A stretch of DNA of 64,000 nt from Paenibacillus macquariensis (GTDB lineage: Bacteria; Bacillota; Bacilli; Paenibacillales; Paenibacillaceae), in contig NZ_FTNK01000004.1 of NCBI RefSeq assembly GCF_900156375.1, positions 310,001-374,000 on the forward strand. Reading direction: 5' to 3'. The notes beneath the pieces were generated by a model. The model searched no databases. It saw only the letters and a program-made list of their open reading frames with translations, and was not told the DNA's origin. Made by a program: the position numbers and the translations under genes. Positions 8,973 through 16,943 of this stretch are shown piece after piece. Numbering within the stretch: position 1 is the stretch's first letter; every line of letters starts with the position of its first letter.

Positions 8973-9917
8973 TTGAAAGTATTAGTAACTGGGGGGCTTG
9001 GGTTTATTGGGTCTCATGTTGTTGATCGGCTCATAGAAGACGGCATTGAGACTGTGATCGTAGATAATATATCGGGTGCTTCCGGATCGTGTTATAGGAA
9101 TCCAGCGGCAGTTCTATATGTGAACGATATTCGAGATGAGGCACTCGACGATGTTTTTGATCGAGAGAAGCCGGATGCGGTCATTCATCTGGCTGCGCAG
9201 ATCGACGTAAGCGAATCACAGCGGAATCCGTTATTCGATGCTAACGTGAATATTTTCGGCACATTGAACGTACTGCGCTTGTGCGAGGTTCATCACGTTC
9301 ACAAGATCGTATATGCTTCGTCGGCAGCCGTATATGGCAACCCTAAATATTTGGGAATTGATGAATTACATCCCTTCAATCCCGAGTCCTGTTATGGCAT
9401 ATCCAAAAGCGTCCCAGAGTCTTACATTCGGCAATTCGCCAGTATGCATGGGCTAAAGTATACGATTCTTCGTCTTGCTAACGTATATGGACCTAGGCAA
9501 AATTCGCATGGGGAAGCTGGGGTCGTCTCGGTTTTTCTGGATCGGATGAAGGCAGGCAAAAGTCTTGTTATCTATGGGGATGGTGAGCAGACAAGGGATT
9601 TCGTCTATGTTGAGGATGTGGCGCAGGCGTTTGTAGATGCGGTCTGGGCAGAAGAAAGGGTGGGCAATCAAACAATGAACATTAGTTGTGGAATAGCTAC
9701 CTCGATAAATACGATTGTCGAGATGATAGGCAACATAACGGGCCGCCAAGTCCTGATAACCTATGAACAGGCAAGGTCGGGCGATATTCTTCACAGTTAT
9801 TTGAACAATATGAAAGCAAAGGAATTGATGTCATGGTCCCCAGTTCATACACTTAACGAGGGGATGGAGAAGACGATTGCAGCCCGATTGACTGTAGAAA
9901 GAGCAGTGGGTAACTAA
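8973..9917 (+). CDS. NAD-dependent sugar epimerase/dehydratase (GalE-like extended SDR)
   Basis: 314 residues from a TTG start. The frame is open from 8865, but the TTG at 8973 follows AAAGGAGG by seven bases and begins exactly at KVLVTGGLGFIGSHVVD, the NAD-binding G-x-x-G-x-x-G strand expected at the N-terminus. The catalytic triad region shows SSAAVYG and YGISK (Tyr and Lys), and RLANVYGPRQ is the usual substrate-side motif. It probably interconverts a UDP-hexose or UDP-HexNAc for the surrounding glycan. The start lies 101 bases from the divergent beta-helix gene, so both promoters must share that gap. Confidence 0.9.
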   Translation: MKVLVTGGLGFIGSHVVDRLIEDGIETVIVDNISGASGSCYRNPAAVLYVNDIRDEALDDVFDREKPDAVIHLAAQIDVSESQRNPLFDANVNIFGTLNVLRLCEVHHVHKIVYASSAAVYGNPKYLGIDELHPFNPESCYGISKSVPESYIRQFASMHGLKYTILRLANVYGPRQNSHGEAGVVSVFLDRMKAGKSLVIYGDGEQTRDFVYVEDVAQAFVDAVWAEERVGNQTMNISCGIATSINTIVEMIGNITGRQVLITYEQARSGDILHSYLNNMKAKELMSWSPVHTLNEGMEKTIAARLTVERAVGN

Positions 9918-9943
9918 TCGCAAGAATGAAAGGGGAACTCATC

Positions 9944-11074
9944 ATGGAACGCAAAATAAATACGGAAATGTTCGTTCTGCGCAGCATTGCCTGCTTAAGT
10001 ATAGCGCTGCTGCATGCCTTATATCGGGTCTATGACGACGGAAATACACCTTGGGTGGAGTCGGTGGGTCTACTGCTAACGTTCGGCACGCCGGTATTCG
10101 TATTTATTTCCCAATTCGTATTATCATTTGCTTACCCAGATGGAATACCTGCAGGATTCTGGGGGAAGCGGGTCAAGTATATTTTTCTTCCTTATATTTT
10201 TTTCGGTGCACTGTACGCAGGTTTAAAAGGATTGGACATGGCGAGCAGGGATGGTATTCCGCTTCTTAAGGCTTCTTGGTATTACCTCTGGCGTCATCTG
10301 CTGCTTGGAGATTTTCATGGCTACTTTATCCTCGTTATCTTTCAGTTTTATGCTTTGTACATCTTGTTTCAAAGGTATGAGAAGCGATTCACGCCCCGCA
10401 CTATGCTGATTGTGTCGTTCGTTATTAACATAGTGTACTTGGGCTTCTTCAACTTCACCCAGCCCGCCGATACGGTAGCAGTTCAATATATCTGGGATAA
10501 AATGTATTGGATATTCTCCCCAGGGTGGATTTTCTACTTCACAGTTGCTTATTACTTGGGGCGCAATGAGACTTGGTTCCGGGAAAAGCTGAAACGGTTC
10601 CGATTGGCCGTGTACACACTTCCAGTATTAACTGGGGCGCTTGTGCTGTTCGTGAATGGGCAAGGCTGGATTACATCACATTCCTCCAAGAGAATCGATA
10701 TGCTTCTATTCACATTGAGCATGATCCTGCTGCTCTTCATGGTGGCATCAAGGATGCGGAAAGTGCCGCGTGTGCTGGAGTGGAGCAGTAGGTACTCCTT
10801 CGGCATTTACTTGCTACATCCATTGCTTCTGGCTTTGTTCGTCAAACTACCATCATTCTTCGGGCTGCAAAACTTAGGACTATTCAGTGTTGTGCTGCAA
10901 TTTGTCGGGTGTGTGGTAGGTTCAGCGATTGTGATGAACATAGCGAATCGTATCCCAGGTGGAGCATATGTATTCGGGCGTGTAGGGATTGGACTGAATC
11001 GGAGCAAGACAACCAAATCATCAGACACGCCCACAATTTCGAGTGTCGGGCACTCAAACCAACCTACCGTATAG
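9944..11074 (+). CDS. Acyltransferase family 3 membrane protein (O-acetyltransferase-like)
   Basis: 376 residues with about ten hydrophobic segments. It starts with EMFVLRSIACLSIALLHAL, matching the R-x-x-A-x-x-x-V-x-x-x-H signature of acyltransferase-3 proteins (OafB, IcaC, WcjE type), where the His and Arg take part in moving acyl groups across the membrane. ATG 9944 is preferred to ATG 9926 because AAAGGGGA lies about eight bases before it and the latter would have no ribosome site. The likely role is O-acetylation or succinylation of the glycan built by the preceding genes. A strong terminator follows at 11099. Confidence 0.88.
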   Translation: MERKINTEMFVLRSIACLSIALLHALYRVYDDGNTPWVESVGLLLTFGTPVFVFISQFVLSFAYPDGIPAGFWGKRVKYIFLPYIFFGALYAGLKGLDMASRDGIPLLKASWYYLWRHLLLGDFHGYFILVIFQFYALYILFQRYEKRFTPRTMLIVSFVINIVYLGFFNFTQPADTVAVQYIWDKMYWIFSPGWIFYFTVAYYLGRNETWFREKLKRFRLAVYTLPVLTGALVLFVNGQGWITSHSSKRIDMLLFTLSMILLLFMVASRMRKVPRVLEWSSRYSFGIYLLHPLLLALFVKLPSFFGLQNLGLFSVVLQFVGCVVGSAIVMNIANRIPGGAYVFGRVGIGLNRSKTTKSSDTPTISSVGHSNQPTV

Positions 11075-11098
11075 CAGAGATCCTAAGGCTGTATAACT

Positions 11099-11145
11099 AA
11101 AAAGGCCGCTAAACACAAGGGTCTTCGTGTGATTAGCGGCCTTTT
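11099..11145. terminator. Bidirectional intrinsic terminator
   Basis: A 14-base inverted repeat (AAAAAGGCCGCTAA and TTAGCGGCCTTTT) encloses a second short stem, CACAA/TTCGTGTG. The A-run on one side and T-run on the other let it stop both the acyltransferase gene and the convergent symporter gene. Confidence 0.9.
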
Positions 11146-11162
11146 ATGTGCTGAAAATAGAG

Positions 11163-12614
11163 TTAACGAACCGAGAACTTCCTGACAATATGACTTACCG
11201 TAATCATTACAAAGAAATTGACAGAAAGGGCAATGATTCCAACATTCAAATCTTTCGCTGCCTGTGGTAAGGATGGAAACAAGGTACCTATCGTTGCATG
11301 ACTGAGCGTAATATAGGCTACGATGGCAAGTCCGCAGATGATGCCAGCGATTGCACCATATTTATTGATAACATTGTTCTTGGTTAGACTAAAGAGAAGC
11401 GACGGAAACAACTGTGTGATCAGGCTGTATCCCATGAGAATCAATGCAGACAACGTTTCGCCGCCGTTTAAAGTAAAGTAGACCGCGATAAGTGCAATAA
11501 CAGGAACGAGGGACTTTGCTATTCGTACGACGTTCTGATCGGATACGCCGGGTACAAACTCCTTATAGACGTTGTTTGCGAGCAGTGTAGCAACACTCAT
11601 CAATAGCATGGATCCTGGTACTAATGCGGTCAGCAGTCCAGCTCCGCCAATGACCCCAATAAACCATGGATCAAAGGTCTCGATCGACAGTCGCAGTAAA
11701 GAGAGATCTGCATCTGCACCTTCCAGTCCAGGTACTTTCAATATCGCAGTAAATCCTACAAAAAAGACGAACAATAACATGAGCGTATATAGCGGGCTGA
11801 TAATCGCATTTTTTCGAAATACTTTCCCACTACGTGCGGAATAGACTGCACTGAAGACTTGGGGCCACATGTAAAACCCACTTACGAGTAATATGACTGT
11901 GGAGATGAACCACGATACACTAAGCCCCTGTTCTGGAAGCTTTAGAAACCCAGGCTTCGCTGCATTAACAGCTTCGAACATCGGTTGCAAGCCACCAAAG
12001 TAATGAATCGGGAAATAAATACCTAAGAACGCAATGATGACGATCATCAGGATATCTTTAATGACTGCAATCCAAGCTGAGCCATGTATGCCAGAGAGCA
12101 TAACATAAATAGTAAGACAAATTGCGCCCATCCACACGGCAGTAGATATGGAGATTGCGCCATATGATGCTTCTGATACAATAATCCCTAACCCTTTAAG
12201 TTGCACAACGATGACAGGAATCATCGACACGACACCGACTAGTGCTGCCAGAATGCCTAACATTGGGCTCTTATACTTACTTACAAAGAAATCAGATTGA
12301 GACATTAGATTATTTTTCTTGGCATATGCCCATATTTCCGGTAGAAGCCAATATGACAATACATAAGATAATGTAATGTAAATAAGGACGTATAGAGCGG
12401 GTGCACCCTTACCATACGCCCAACCACTTCCTCCAAGAAAAGAAAAGGTCGTATAAATCTCTCCAGCCATCAACAGAAAGACGAATATAGCACCGAAACC
12501 ACGTCCGCCAACCGTCCATTGTTCTAGATTCATATCTTTTCCTTTGGTCGATCTTATCCCAAGCCATATAGATAACACTAAGAATCCTAAAATGATGATA
12601 ATAGCAATATTCAT
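11163..12614 (-). CDS. Sodium:solute symporter (SSS family), YhjB-like
   Basis: 483 residues with about thirteen transmembrane segments. The N-terminus has the SSS layout: a first helix, then GKDMNLEQWTVGGRGFG, which matches the 'D-x-x-V-G-G-R' loop of these carriers, and FLLMAGEIYTTFSFLGGSGW in the next helix. A Ser-rich VPGSMLLMSVATLL helix later corresponds to the sodium-site region. The protein would import an organic anion or amino acid with sodium; the substrate is not readable. It overlaps the small upstream DUF3311 gene by four bases, the same pair as yhjC-yhjB in Bacillus subtilis and similar to MctP systems. Confidence 0.88.
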   Translation of the reverse strand: MNIAIIIILGFLVLSIWLGIRSTKGKDMNLEQWTVGGRGFGAIFVFLLMAGEIYTTFSFLGGSGWAYGKGAPALYVLIYITLSYVLSYWLLPEIWAYAKKNNLMSQSDFFVSKYKSPMLGILAALVGVVSMIPVIVVQLKGLGIIVSEASYGAISISTAVWMGAICLTIYVMLSGIHGSAWIAVIKDILMIVIIAFLGIYFPIHYFGGLQPMFEAVNAAKPGFLKLPEQGLSVSWFISTVILLVSGFYMWPQVFSAVYSARSGKVFRKNAIISPLYTLMLLFVFFVGFTAILKVPGLEGADADLSLLRLSIETFDPWFIGVIGGAGLLTALVPGSMLLMSVATLLANNVYKEFVPGVSDQNVVRIAKSLVPVIALIAVYFTLNGGETLSALILMGYSLITQLFPSLLFSLTKNNVINKYGAIAGIICGLAIVAYITLSHATIGTLFPSLPQAAKDLNVGIIALSVNFFVMITVSHIVRKFSVR

Positions 12615-12811
12615 TCCTGTTCACCTTCTTGATTGCGGGGGTCCAACTTATACATGATACCCAAAATCACGGACGTAAGGACAACCCACATGGCCATCCA
12701 GAACATATAAAAGGGCATTCCTAATACATATGGTTCGATTCGGTTAACAAAAGGAAGAAACCCTAATATCCCGATAAAAGGAACTAGAGATAGAATATAT
12801 ATAATCTTCAC
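12611..12811 (-). CDS. DUF3311 small membrane protein, YhjC-like symporter partner
   Basis: 66 residues with two transmembrane helices (IYILSLVPFIGILGFLPFV and MPFYMFWMAMWVVLTSVIL) and a charged tail, the size and layout of DUF3311 proteins. These almost always precede an SSS-family carrier and probably help its assembly or function. Of the clustered starts TTG 12817, TTG 12814 and GTG 12811, the last is chosen because GGAGGG at 12818-12823 is six bases from it and directly abuts the first. The stop overlaps the symporter start, so translation is probably coupled. Confidence 0.82.
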   Translation of the reverse strand: MKIIYILSLVPFIGILGFLPFVNRIEPYVLGMPFYMFWMAMWVVLTSVILGIMYKLDPRNQEGEQE

Positions 12812-12994
12812 CAACAACCCTCCACTCTTTCAAAAGTCAATATATAATACCTTACACTATTTACATATAAAATTTAAAGTTAATAGAGCATATCTTTTTT
12901 TGAAAGTAGCATTACCTCTGAATGTATAAGTCTTCACATTCATTGATTTAGTCATACATTCAAGAAGGATTTTCCAACCCAAACGTTGAATCTT

Positions 12995-13023
12995 GTTCAT
13001 AGAGAATCGTTCTCTAACTGAAC
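12995..13023. promoter_or_regulatory. Palindrome upstream of the lysozyme-like gene
   Basis: TAGAGAATCGTTCTCTA is a 7-3-7 perfect inverted repeat, flanked by GTTCA and TGAAC that extend the symmetry. It ends 25 bases before the ATG at 13049. It could be an operator or a hairpin in the leader RNA. No T-run follows, so it is not a terminator. Confidence 0.5.
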
Positions 13024-13048
13024 ATCAAGATGGGCTGGGATAAAAAAG

Positions 13049-14173
13049 ATGCAAGAATATGTGTTATCTGGTGGAGAAATTGTAAGACTGAAACAATATA
13101 TTGAACGAAAGCACTTGGGTATTGAGCCGAAGCTACGGGCATCCATATTAGCTGATGCGGTGCATCGGATTATTGAGGGCCGTCTACCTTCTTTTCCAGA
13201 TGAGGTGAAGAAGGCAGTGTGCTACGAGCTTCTTAAGCAGCATCGAGAGACGCTCGTCATTCAGACAGATGATGTGCTACAGCATTGTATGACCTTGGAT
13301 TTGAGTAACGAAGATTTGTTATCTTCCTTAAGTGAATGGGTGTCTAACAGTTCTACTTTCCCTCTACAGGAAGAGATGTTCAGTGAGATTCTTCTTCAAT
13401 GGTCACAGAAACAATCGTCTACTATTTCACTCCAAGCATTAGAGAGGGAATGGAGTCAGGGTCAAGAGGTTTCTAGTGTCTCTGTGGAGCTTGCGGTTGC
13501 TATGGAAGCCGAAGATACTACTGTACCTATAGTTGTTCCATACTGGAACAGGATAAGATTTAATCGTAGGATATCGATGACAATGGCGTGTATTTGTGCG
13601 ATTGGACTCGTGATCATGGTGGTCCTATCAATGAATCAACAATCATCAGCACCCGCCACAAATGTAGATACGCTGAATATACAGCAGCCAATTAACAGGG
13701 CATCAAATTTAGAAGGTGGAATCCCAGAGGAACTCAAATATGTAGTTATAGATCGGAAGCGATTACAGCAATATTTGCGGAATAGGAACTCAATGTTAGC
13801 TGAGGAGCCCTATTTGTCTGAGATTATAGAAGCCAGCAAGAAATATGATATTCACCCACTCTTGTTGTTTGCGATCACTGGCCAAGAGCAGGGATTCGTT
13901 CCTAAAGATCATCAACAGGTCGAAGAAATTGCGAATAATCCGTTCAACGTATTTGGAAGTTGGGAGAGTTATAACACCTCGATTACACGGTCAGCTTCCA
14001 TTGCGGCCAAGACGGTATTTAATATTAGTAGTAAGCGTCCGGGTGGAAGTCAACCCATTCAGTGGTTAAATCGAACTTATGCCGAGGACCCGAATTGGTG
14101 GAAGGGCGTCACGTGGTTCTTCAATGAGCTGAAGCGAGAGGTTGAAGATGAATCTTTCGTGTGGCCAGAGTAG
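13049..14173 (+). CDS. Membrane-anchored lysozyme/glucosaminidase-like protein with cytoplasmic N-domain
   Basis: 374 residues. Residues 1-170 are hydrophilic and helical with no family I recognise. A single transmembrane segment (ISMTMACICAIGLVIMVVL) lies near residues 176-194. The outer C-terminal part resembles lysozyme-fold glucosaminidase modules: HPLLLFAITGQEQGFVP carries a candidate catalytic Glu, followed by NNPFNVFGSWESYNT and YAEDPNWWKGVTWFF. The arrangement, a cytoplasmic domain joined across the membrane to a wall hydrolase module, suggests a tethered peptidoglycan enzyme or a sensor that binds peptidoglycan. The ribosome site is weak. Activity is inferred from fold resemblance only. 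Confidence 0.65.
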   Translation: MQEYVLSGGEIVRLKQYIERKHLGIEPKLRASILADAVHRIIEGRLPSFPDEVKKAVCYELLKQHRETLVIQTDDVLQHCMTLDLSNEDLLSSLSEWVSNSSTFPLQEEMFSEILLQWSQKQSSTISLQALEREWSQGQEVSSVSVELAVAMEAEDTTVPIVVPYWNRIRFNRRISMTMACICAIGLVIMVVLSMNQQSSAPATNVDTLNIQQPINRASNLEGGIPEELKYVVIDRKRLQQYLRNRNSMLAEEPYLSEIIEASKKYDIHPLLLFAITGQEQGFVPKDHQQVEEIANNPFNVFGSWESYNTSITRSASIAAKTVFNISSKRPGGSQPIQWLNRTYAEDPNWWKGVTWFFNELKREVEDESFVWPE

Positions 14174-14219
14174 GGTTCTTTCGAGGAATTCTTCTTGATT
14201 CGACGAACACCTTAAACCT

Positions 14220-14243
14220 AAACGGCAGAGATGCCGTTTTTTT
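14220..14243 (+). terminator. Intrinsic terminator after the lysozyme-like gene
   Basis: AAACGGCA-GAGA-TGCCGTTT followed by a run of T. The same hairpin sequence is reused at 34356 and 41905. Confidence 0.9.
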
Positions 14244-14595
14244 GTTTGATTATTGTTGTCATATTCCACAGAGTGGAGTGTTTTTTGTGTTAGTACGGAA
14301 GTGGTATTTCAAGGCCACACGTACCAATGGTCTATCCTGTCAAAGTTCAAGTGGAGGTTCGCTTGGGCTTTTTTCTGAATAGGTACTGCCATTACCTTTG
14401 AAAATGTAAATAAAAGATACAAATGTAATGAACGTAAACTAGTTAGTGTCCCGTGCTAATTTTATAATAAAGATAGTAACAATGAAGCGAGGAACAATAT
14501 GATAAGTACAAAATCATTGAGTTTCACCTCTAGTGAGATTCCTGATTTACTGATGTTGAATTCTTAGTAATTAAACTATATGAAGGAGTGAAATC
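14244..14595. other. Leader region of the mannoside locus
   Basis: About 350 bases with no full gene. They contain a degenerate hairpin CCACAGAGTGG, the conserved 66-bp regulatory element at 14406, and a 22-codon open frame (14499-14567, GGAA four bases before its ATG) that could be a leader peptide but has no other support. Confidence 0.5.
14406..14471 (+). promoter_or_regulatory. Conserved 66-bp element, copy A, with promoter
   Basis: This stretch aligns without gaps to 20335-20400, with 56 of 66 bases identical. It opens with GTAAATAAAAGATAC, continues AATGTAATGAA and AAACTAGTT, and ends with a consensus -10 box TATAAT at 14463-14468. A good -35 box is missing at the expected distance (TAGTTA), which fits an activator-dependent promoter. 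The natural activator is the AraC-type response regulator encoded at 18683. Confidence 0.72.
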
Positions 14596-16674
14596 GTGAA
14601 TCAAACGATCGAAAGAGTACATGTCATTTTCAAAACGCATCTAGATATGGGGTATACCGATATGGCGAAAAATGTAGTAGATCGGTATATGAACCATTTT
14701 ATTCCGCAAGCACTTGAACTGTCGGAACAGTTTGCGAGTGAAGAAGGAGACGTGAAATTTGTCTGGACGACGGGTTCATGGTTGATCAACGAATATTTAA
14801 AAGTGGCTTCACCAGATATGCGCGTACGTATGGAAGAGGCGATAATGCAAGGAAGAATAGCTTGGCATGGTCTACCATTTACGAGCCATACAGAAATGAT
14901 GGATGCAGAATTGTTTGAATTTGGTCTGTCGATTTCCAAAAAATTGGATCGGAAGTACGGCAAAAGAACGATTGCCGCCAAAATGACTGACGTCCCCGGG
15001 CATACAATTGGGATGGTTCCATTGTTAGCCAAAAGTGGTATTCAATACTTACATTTGGGTGTAAATATGGTGTCCAAAAATCCGCAAGTGCCTAAAATCT
15101 TCGTGTGGCGCGCATCAGATGGGTCGGAAATCATCGTGAATTATGCTGATAGTTATGGCAAACCTTTTCAAATGGATGGACTGAAAGATGCATTGTACTT
15201 CGCACATACGGGGGATAACCATGGCCCTTCTAGTATGGAAGAAGTTCGCGAGTTGTTTGTGCAATTGCAACTTGAATACCCTGGGGCAGAAATCATGGCT
15301 TCGTCGCTTGATGCGTTTGCTGAGAAACTGCTCGAGCTTAAAAGTAGCTTGCCTATCATACGAGAGGAAATAGGGGATTCATGGATTCATGGGATCACTT
15401 CCGATCCATGGAAAGTAGCCCGATATCGCGAATTGCTCCGTTTACGGGAGAAATGGATCACCTTAGGGGTGTTAGATCCGGAAAGTGAGCAATATACTCA
15501 CTTTTGCAATCATTTAATGCTTATCTCAGAACATACGTGGGGGTTAAATACATCGGTTTATCTGGTTGATTTTGATAATTATTCTGCTACAGATTTTGCT
15601 GAAGCAAGAGTTCGTGATGTCTTGGATGATACAAAGATGAAGAAATATAATTACCTTCGTCAGCTCGAAAATCCTAACAGATCGTTAAGTGTATTGGAAA
15701 GTTCGTGGCAAGAACAACGGGATTATATCGATCAGGCGCTTTCCTCGTTGCCCGAAGAATTGGCAAACGAGGCAAGACAAGAATTTGAACGTATGACTCC
15801 CGGAGAAAGTGCTGAAACGGAGAAAGGTACCGTTGCTATCGAGATGAATGAATGTTACCAGTTGGGACAATTCCATGTGAGCTTTGCTCCAGACGGATCG
15901 ATCAATAAACTGATTGATCCATTAGGTAAAGTATGGGCGAACGAAGAACATCGATTAGGGACTTTCCAATATGAAACGTTTGGTAAAGAAAATTACGATC
16001 GATATTTCGACGAATATGTGACCAATTTAACAATCCACCACAGTTGGGCTGACAACGATTTAGGCAAACCAGGTATTGAGTATGTCGAGCCGAAACCGGC
16101 TCATAAACGGTACAAACCAACAGTCAGAACTCTTCATTTAGAAAAACAGACCGATTGCGATATTGTTCATGCAGAATTAAAGTTACCCCAAGATGTTTGT
16201 CAACATTTCGGAGCACCTAGAACATTGTCTGTGATTTATACTTTCCATCGGCGAGAGCCCAAGATGGATGTCGAACTGCAATGGAAAGATAAACAGGCGT
16301 GCCGCCTTCCAGAAGCGAGCTGGTTTTCTTTTGTACCGCTCGTCAATAATCCTAATCTTTGGGAGATGGATAAGCTAGGCATGCGGGTTTCCCCATTATT
16401 TGTCGTGAAAGATGGCAATCGCAATATGCACAGCGTCAACACTGGACTCTATTACGAGGGAGCGGACGGTAGCGCGGTTATAGAAACGTTGGATGCTCCG
16501 ATCGTTTGTCCGGGAGAGCCGCGTTTGCTAGAATTAGACAATACTTACGCTCCGTTGGACGGAGGATTTCATTTCAATCTCCATAACAATGTATGGGGCA
16601 CAAATTTTGTGATGTGGTTTGAGGATGATATGAAATTTCGATTTAGTATAACACTCCAGTCGAATCCAATATGA
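14596..16674 (+). CDS. GH38-like mannosidase-type enzyme (DUF5054-like)
   Basis: 692 residues from GTG 14596 (AAGGAG seven bases upstream). The N-terminus VHVIFKTHLDMGYTD has the metal-binding His-x-Asp pair of GH38 alpha-mannosidases, with HLDMGY replacing the usual H-x-D-x-G-W. The FVWTTGSWLINEYL strand and MTDVPGHTIGMVPLL, which carries the expected nucleophile Asp, follow in the GH38 order. The C-terminal part is beta-rich. There is no signal peptide, so it should act in the cytoplasm on imported oligosaccharides. It is the first gene of the mannoside locus and has its own activator-type promoter. The family resembles DUF5054 proteins, whose exact substrates are poorly known. Confidence 0.78.
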   Translation: MNQTIERVHVIFKTHLDMGYTDMAKNVVDRYMNHFIPQALELSEQFASEEGDVKFVWTTGSWLINEYLKVASPDMRVRMEEAIMQGRIAWHGLPFTSHTEMMDAELFEFGLSISKKLDRKYGKRTIAAKMTDVPGHTIGMVPLLAKSGIQYLHLGVNMVSKNPQVPKIFVWRASDGSEIIVNYADSYGKPFQMDGLKDALYFAHTGDNHGPSSMEEVRELFVQLQLEYPGAEIMASSLDAFAEKLLELKSSLPIIREEIGDSWIHGITSDPWKVARYRELLRLREKWITLGVLDPESEQYTHFCNHLMLISEHTWGLNTSVYLVDFDNYSATDFAEARVRDVLDDTKMKKYNYLRQLENPNRSLSVLESSWQEQRDYIDQALSSLPEELANEARQEFERMTPGESAETEKGTVAIEMNECYQLGQFHVSFAPDGSINKLIDPLGKVWANEEHRLGTFQYETFGKENYDRYFDEYVTNLTIHHSWADNDLGKPGIEYVEPKPAHKRYKPTVRTLHLEKQTDCDIVHAELKLPQDVCQHFGAPRTLSVIYTFHRREPKMDVELQWKDKQACRLPEASWFSFVPLVNNPNLWEMDKLGMRVSPLFVVKDGNRNMHSVNTGLYYEGADGSAVIETLDAPIVCPGEPRLLELDNTYAPLDGGFHFNLHNNVWGTNFVMWFEDDMKFRFSITLQSNPI

Positions 16675-16799
16675 TGGAGAAGACCCATTTACCAAGCGAT
16701 GAAAGTAGTGTATCCTTTTTCTTATGCTGCTAGGTAATGGTCTTTGGATCGGGACATAAGTGATGATTTTCCGGATTATGTGTTTGTGTCAACGAAAAG

Positions 16800-16846
16800 A
16801 GTACCGCAGTAGATCGGGTTTCCGATTAATCTGTGGTACTTTTACT
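16800..16846 (+). terminator. Intrinsic terminator after the first GH38-like gene
   Basis: AGTACCGCAG and CTGTGGTACT form a 10-base stem with one G-U pair. An inner stem ATCGGG/CCGAT and a TTTTACTTT tail follow. It separates the mannosidase gene from the sensor kinase gene. Confidence 0.8.
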
Positions 16847-16943
16847 TTCTATAGAAGAACTCTAGAGGGTAACTAGTGCGATAGTCTTTTATCACTCTAT
16901 AATACATATTGAGTTTTTTAGAAATCCATTGGAGGGTGTGACG

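Noticed and set aside
9453-9794. 113-residue minus-strand frame inside the epimerase gene
   Set aside because: No ribosome site and the plus-strand protein is clearly real.
10223-11034. Several minus-strand frames opposite the acyltransferase gene
   Set aside because: Shadow frames of a clear membrane protein; no initiation signals or recognisable products.
14499-14567. 22-codon frame between the promoter and the first GH38-like gene as a regulatory leader peptide
   Set aside because: A modest ribosome site is the only support; no regulatory codon run or hairpin pair; left as a remark.
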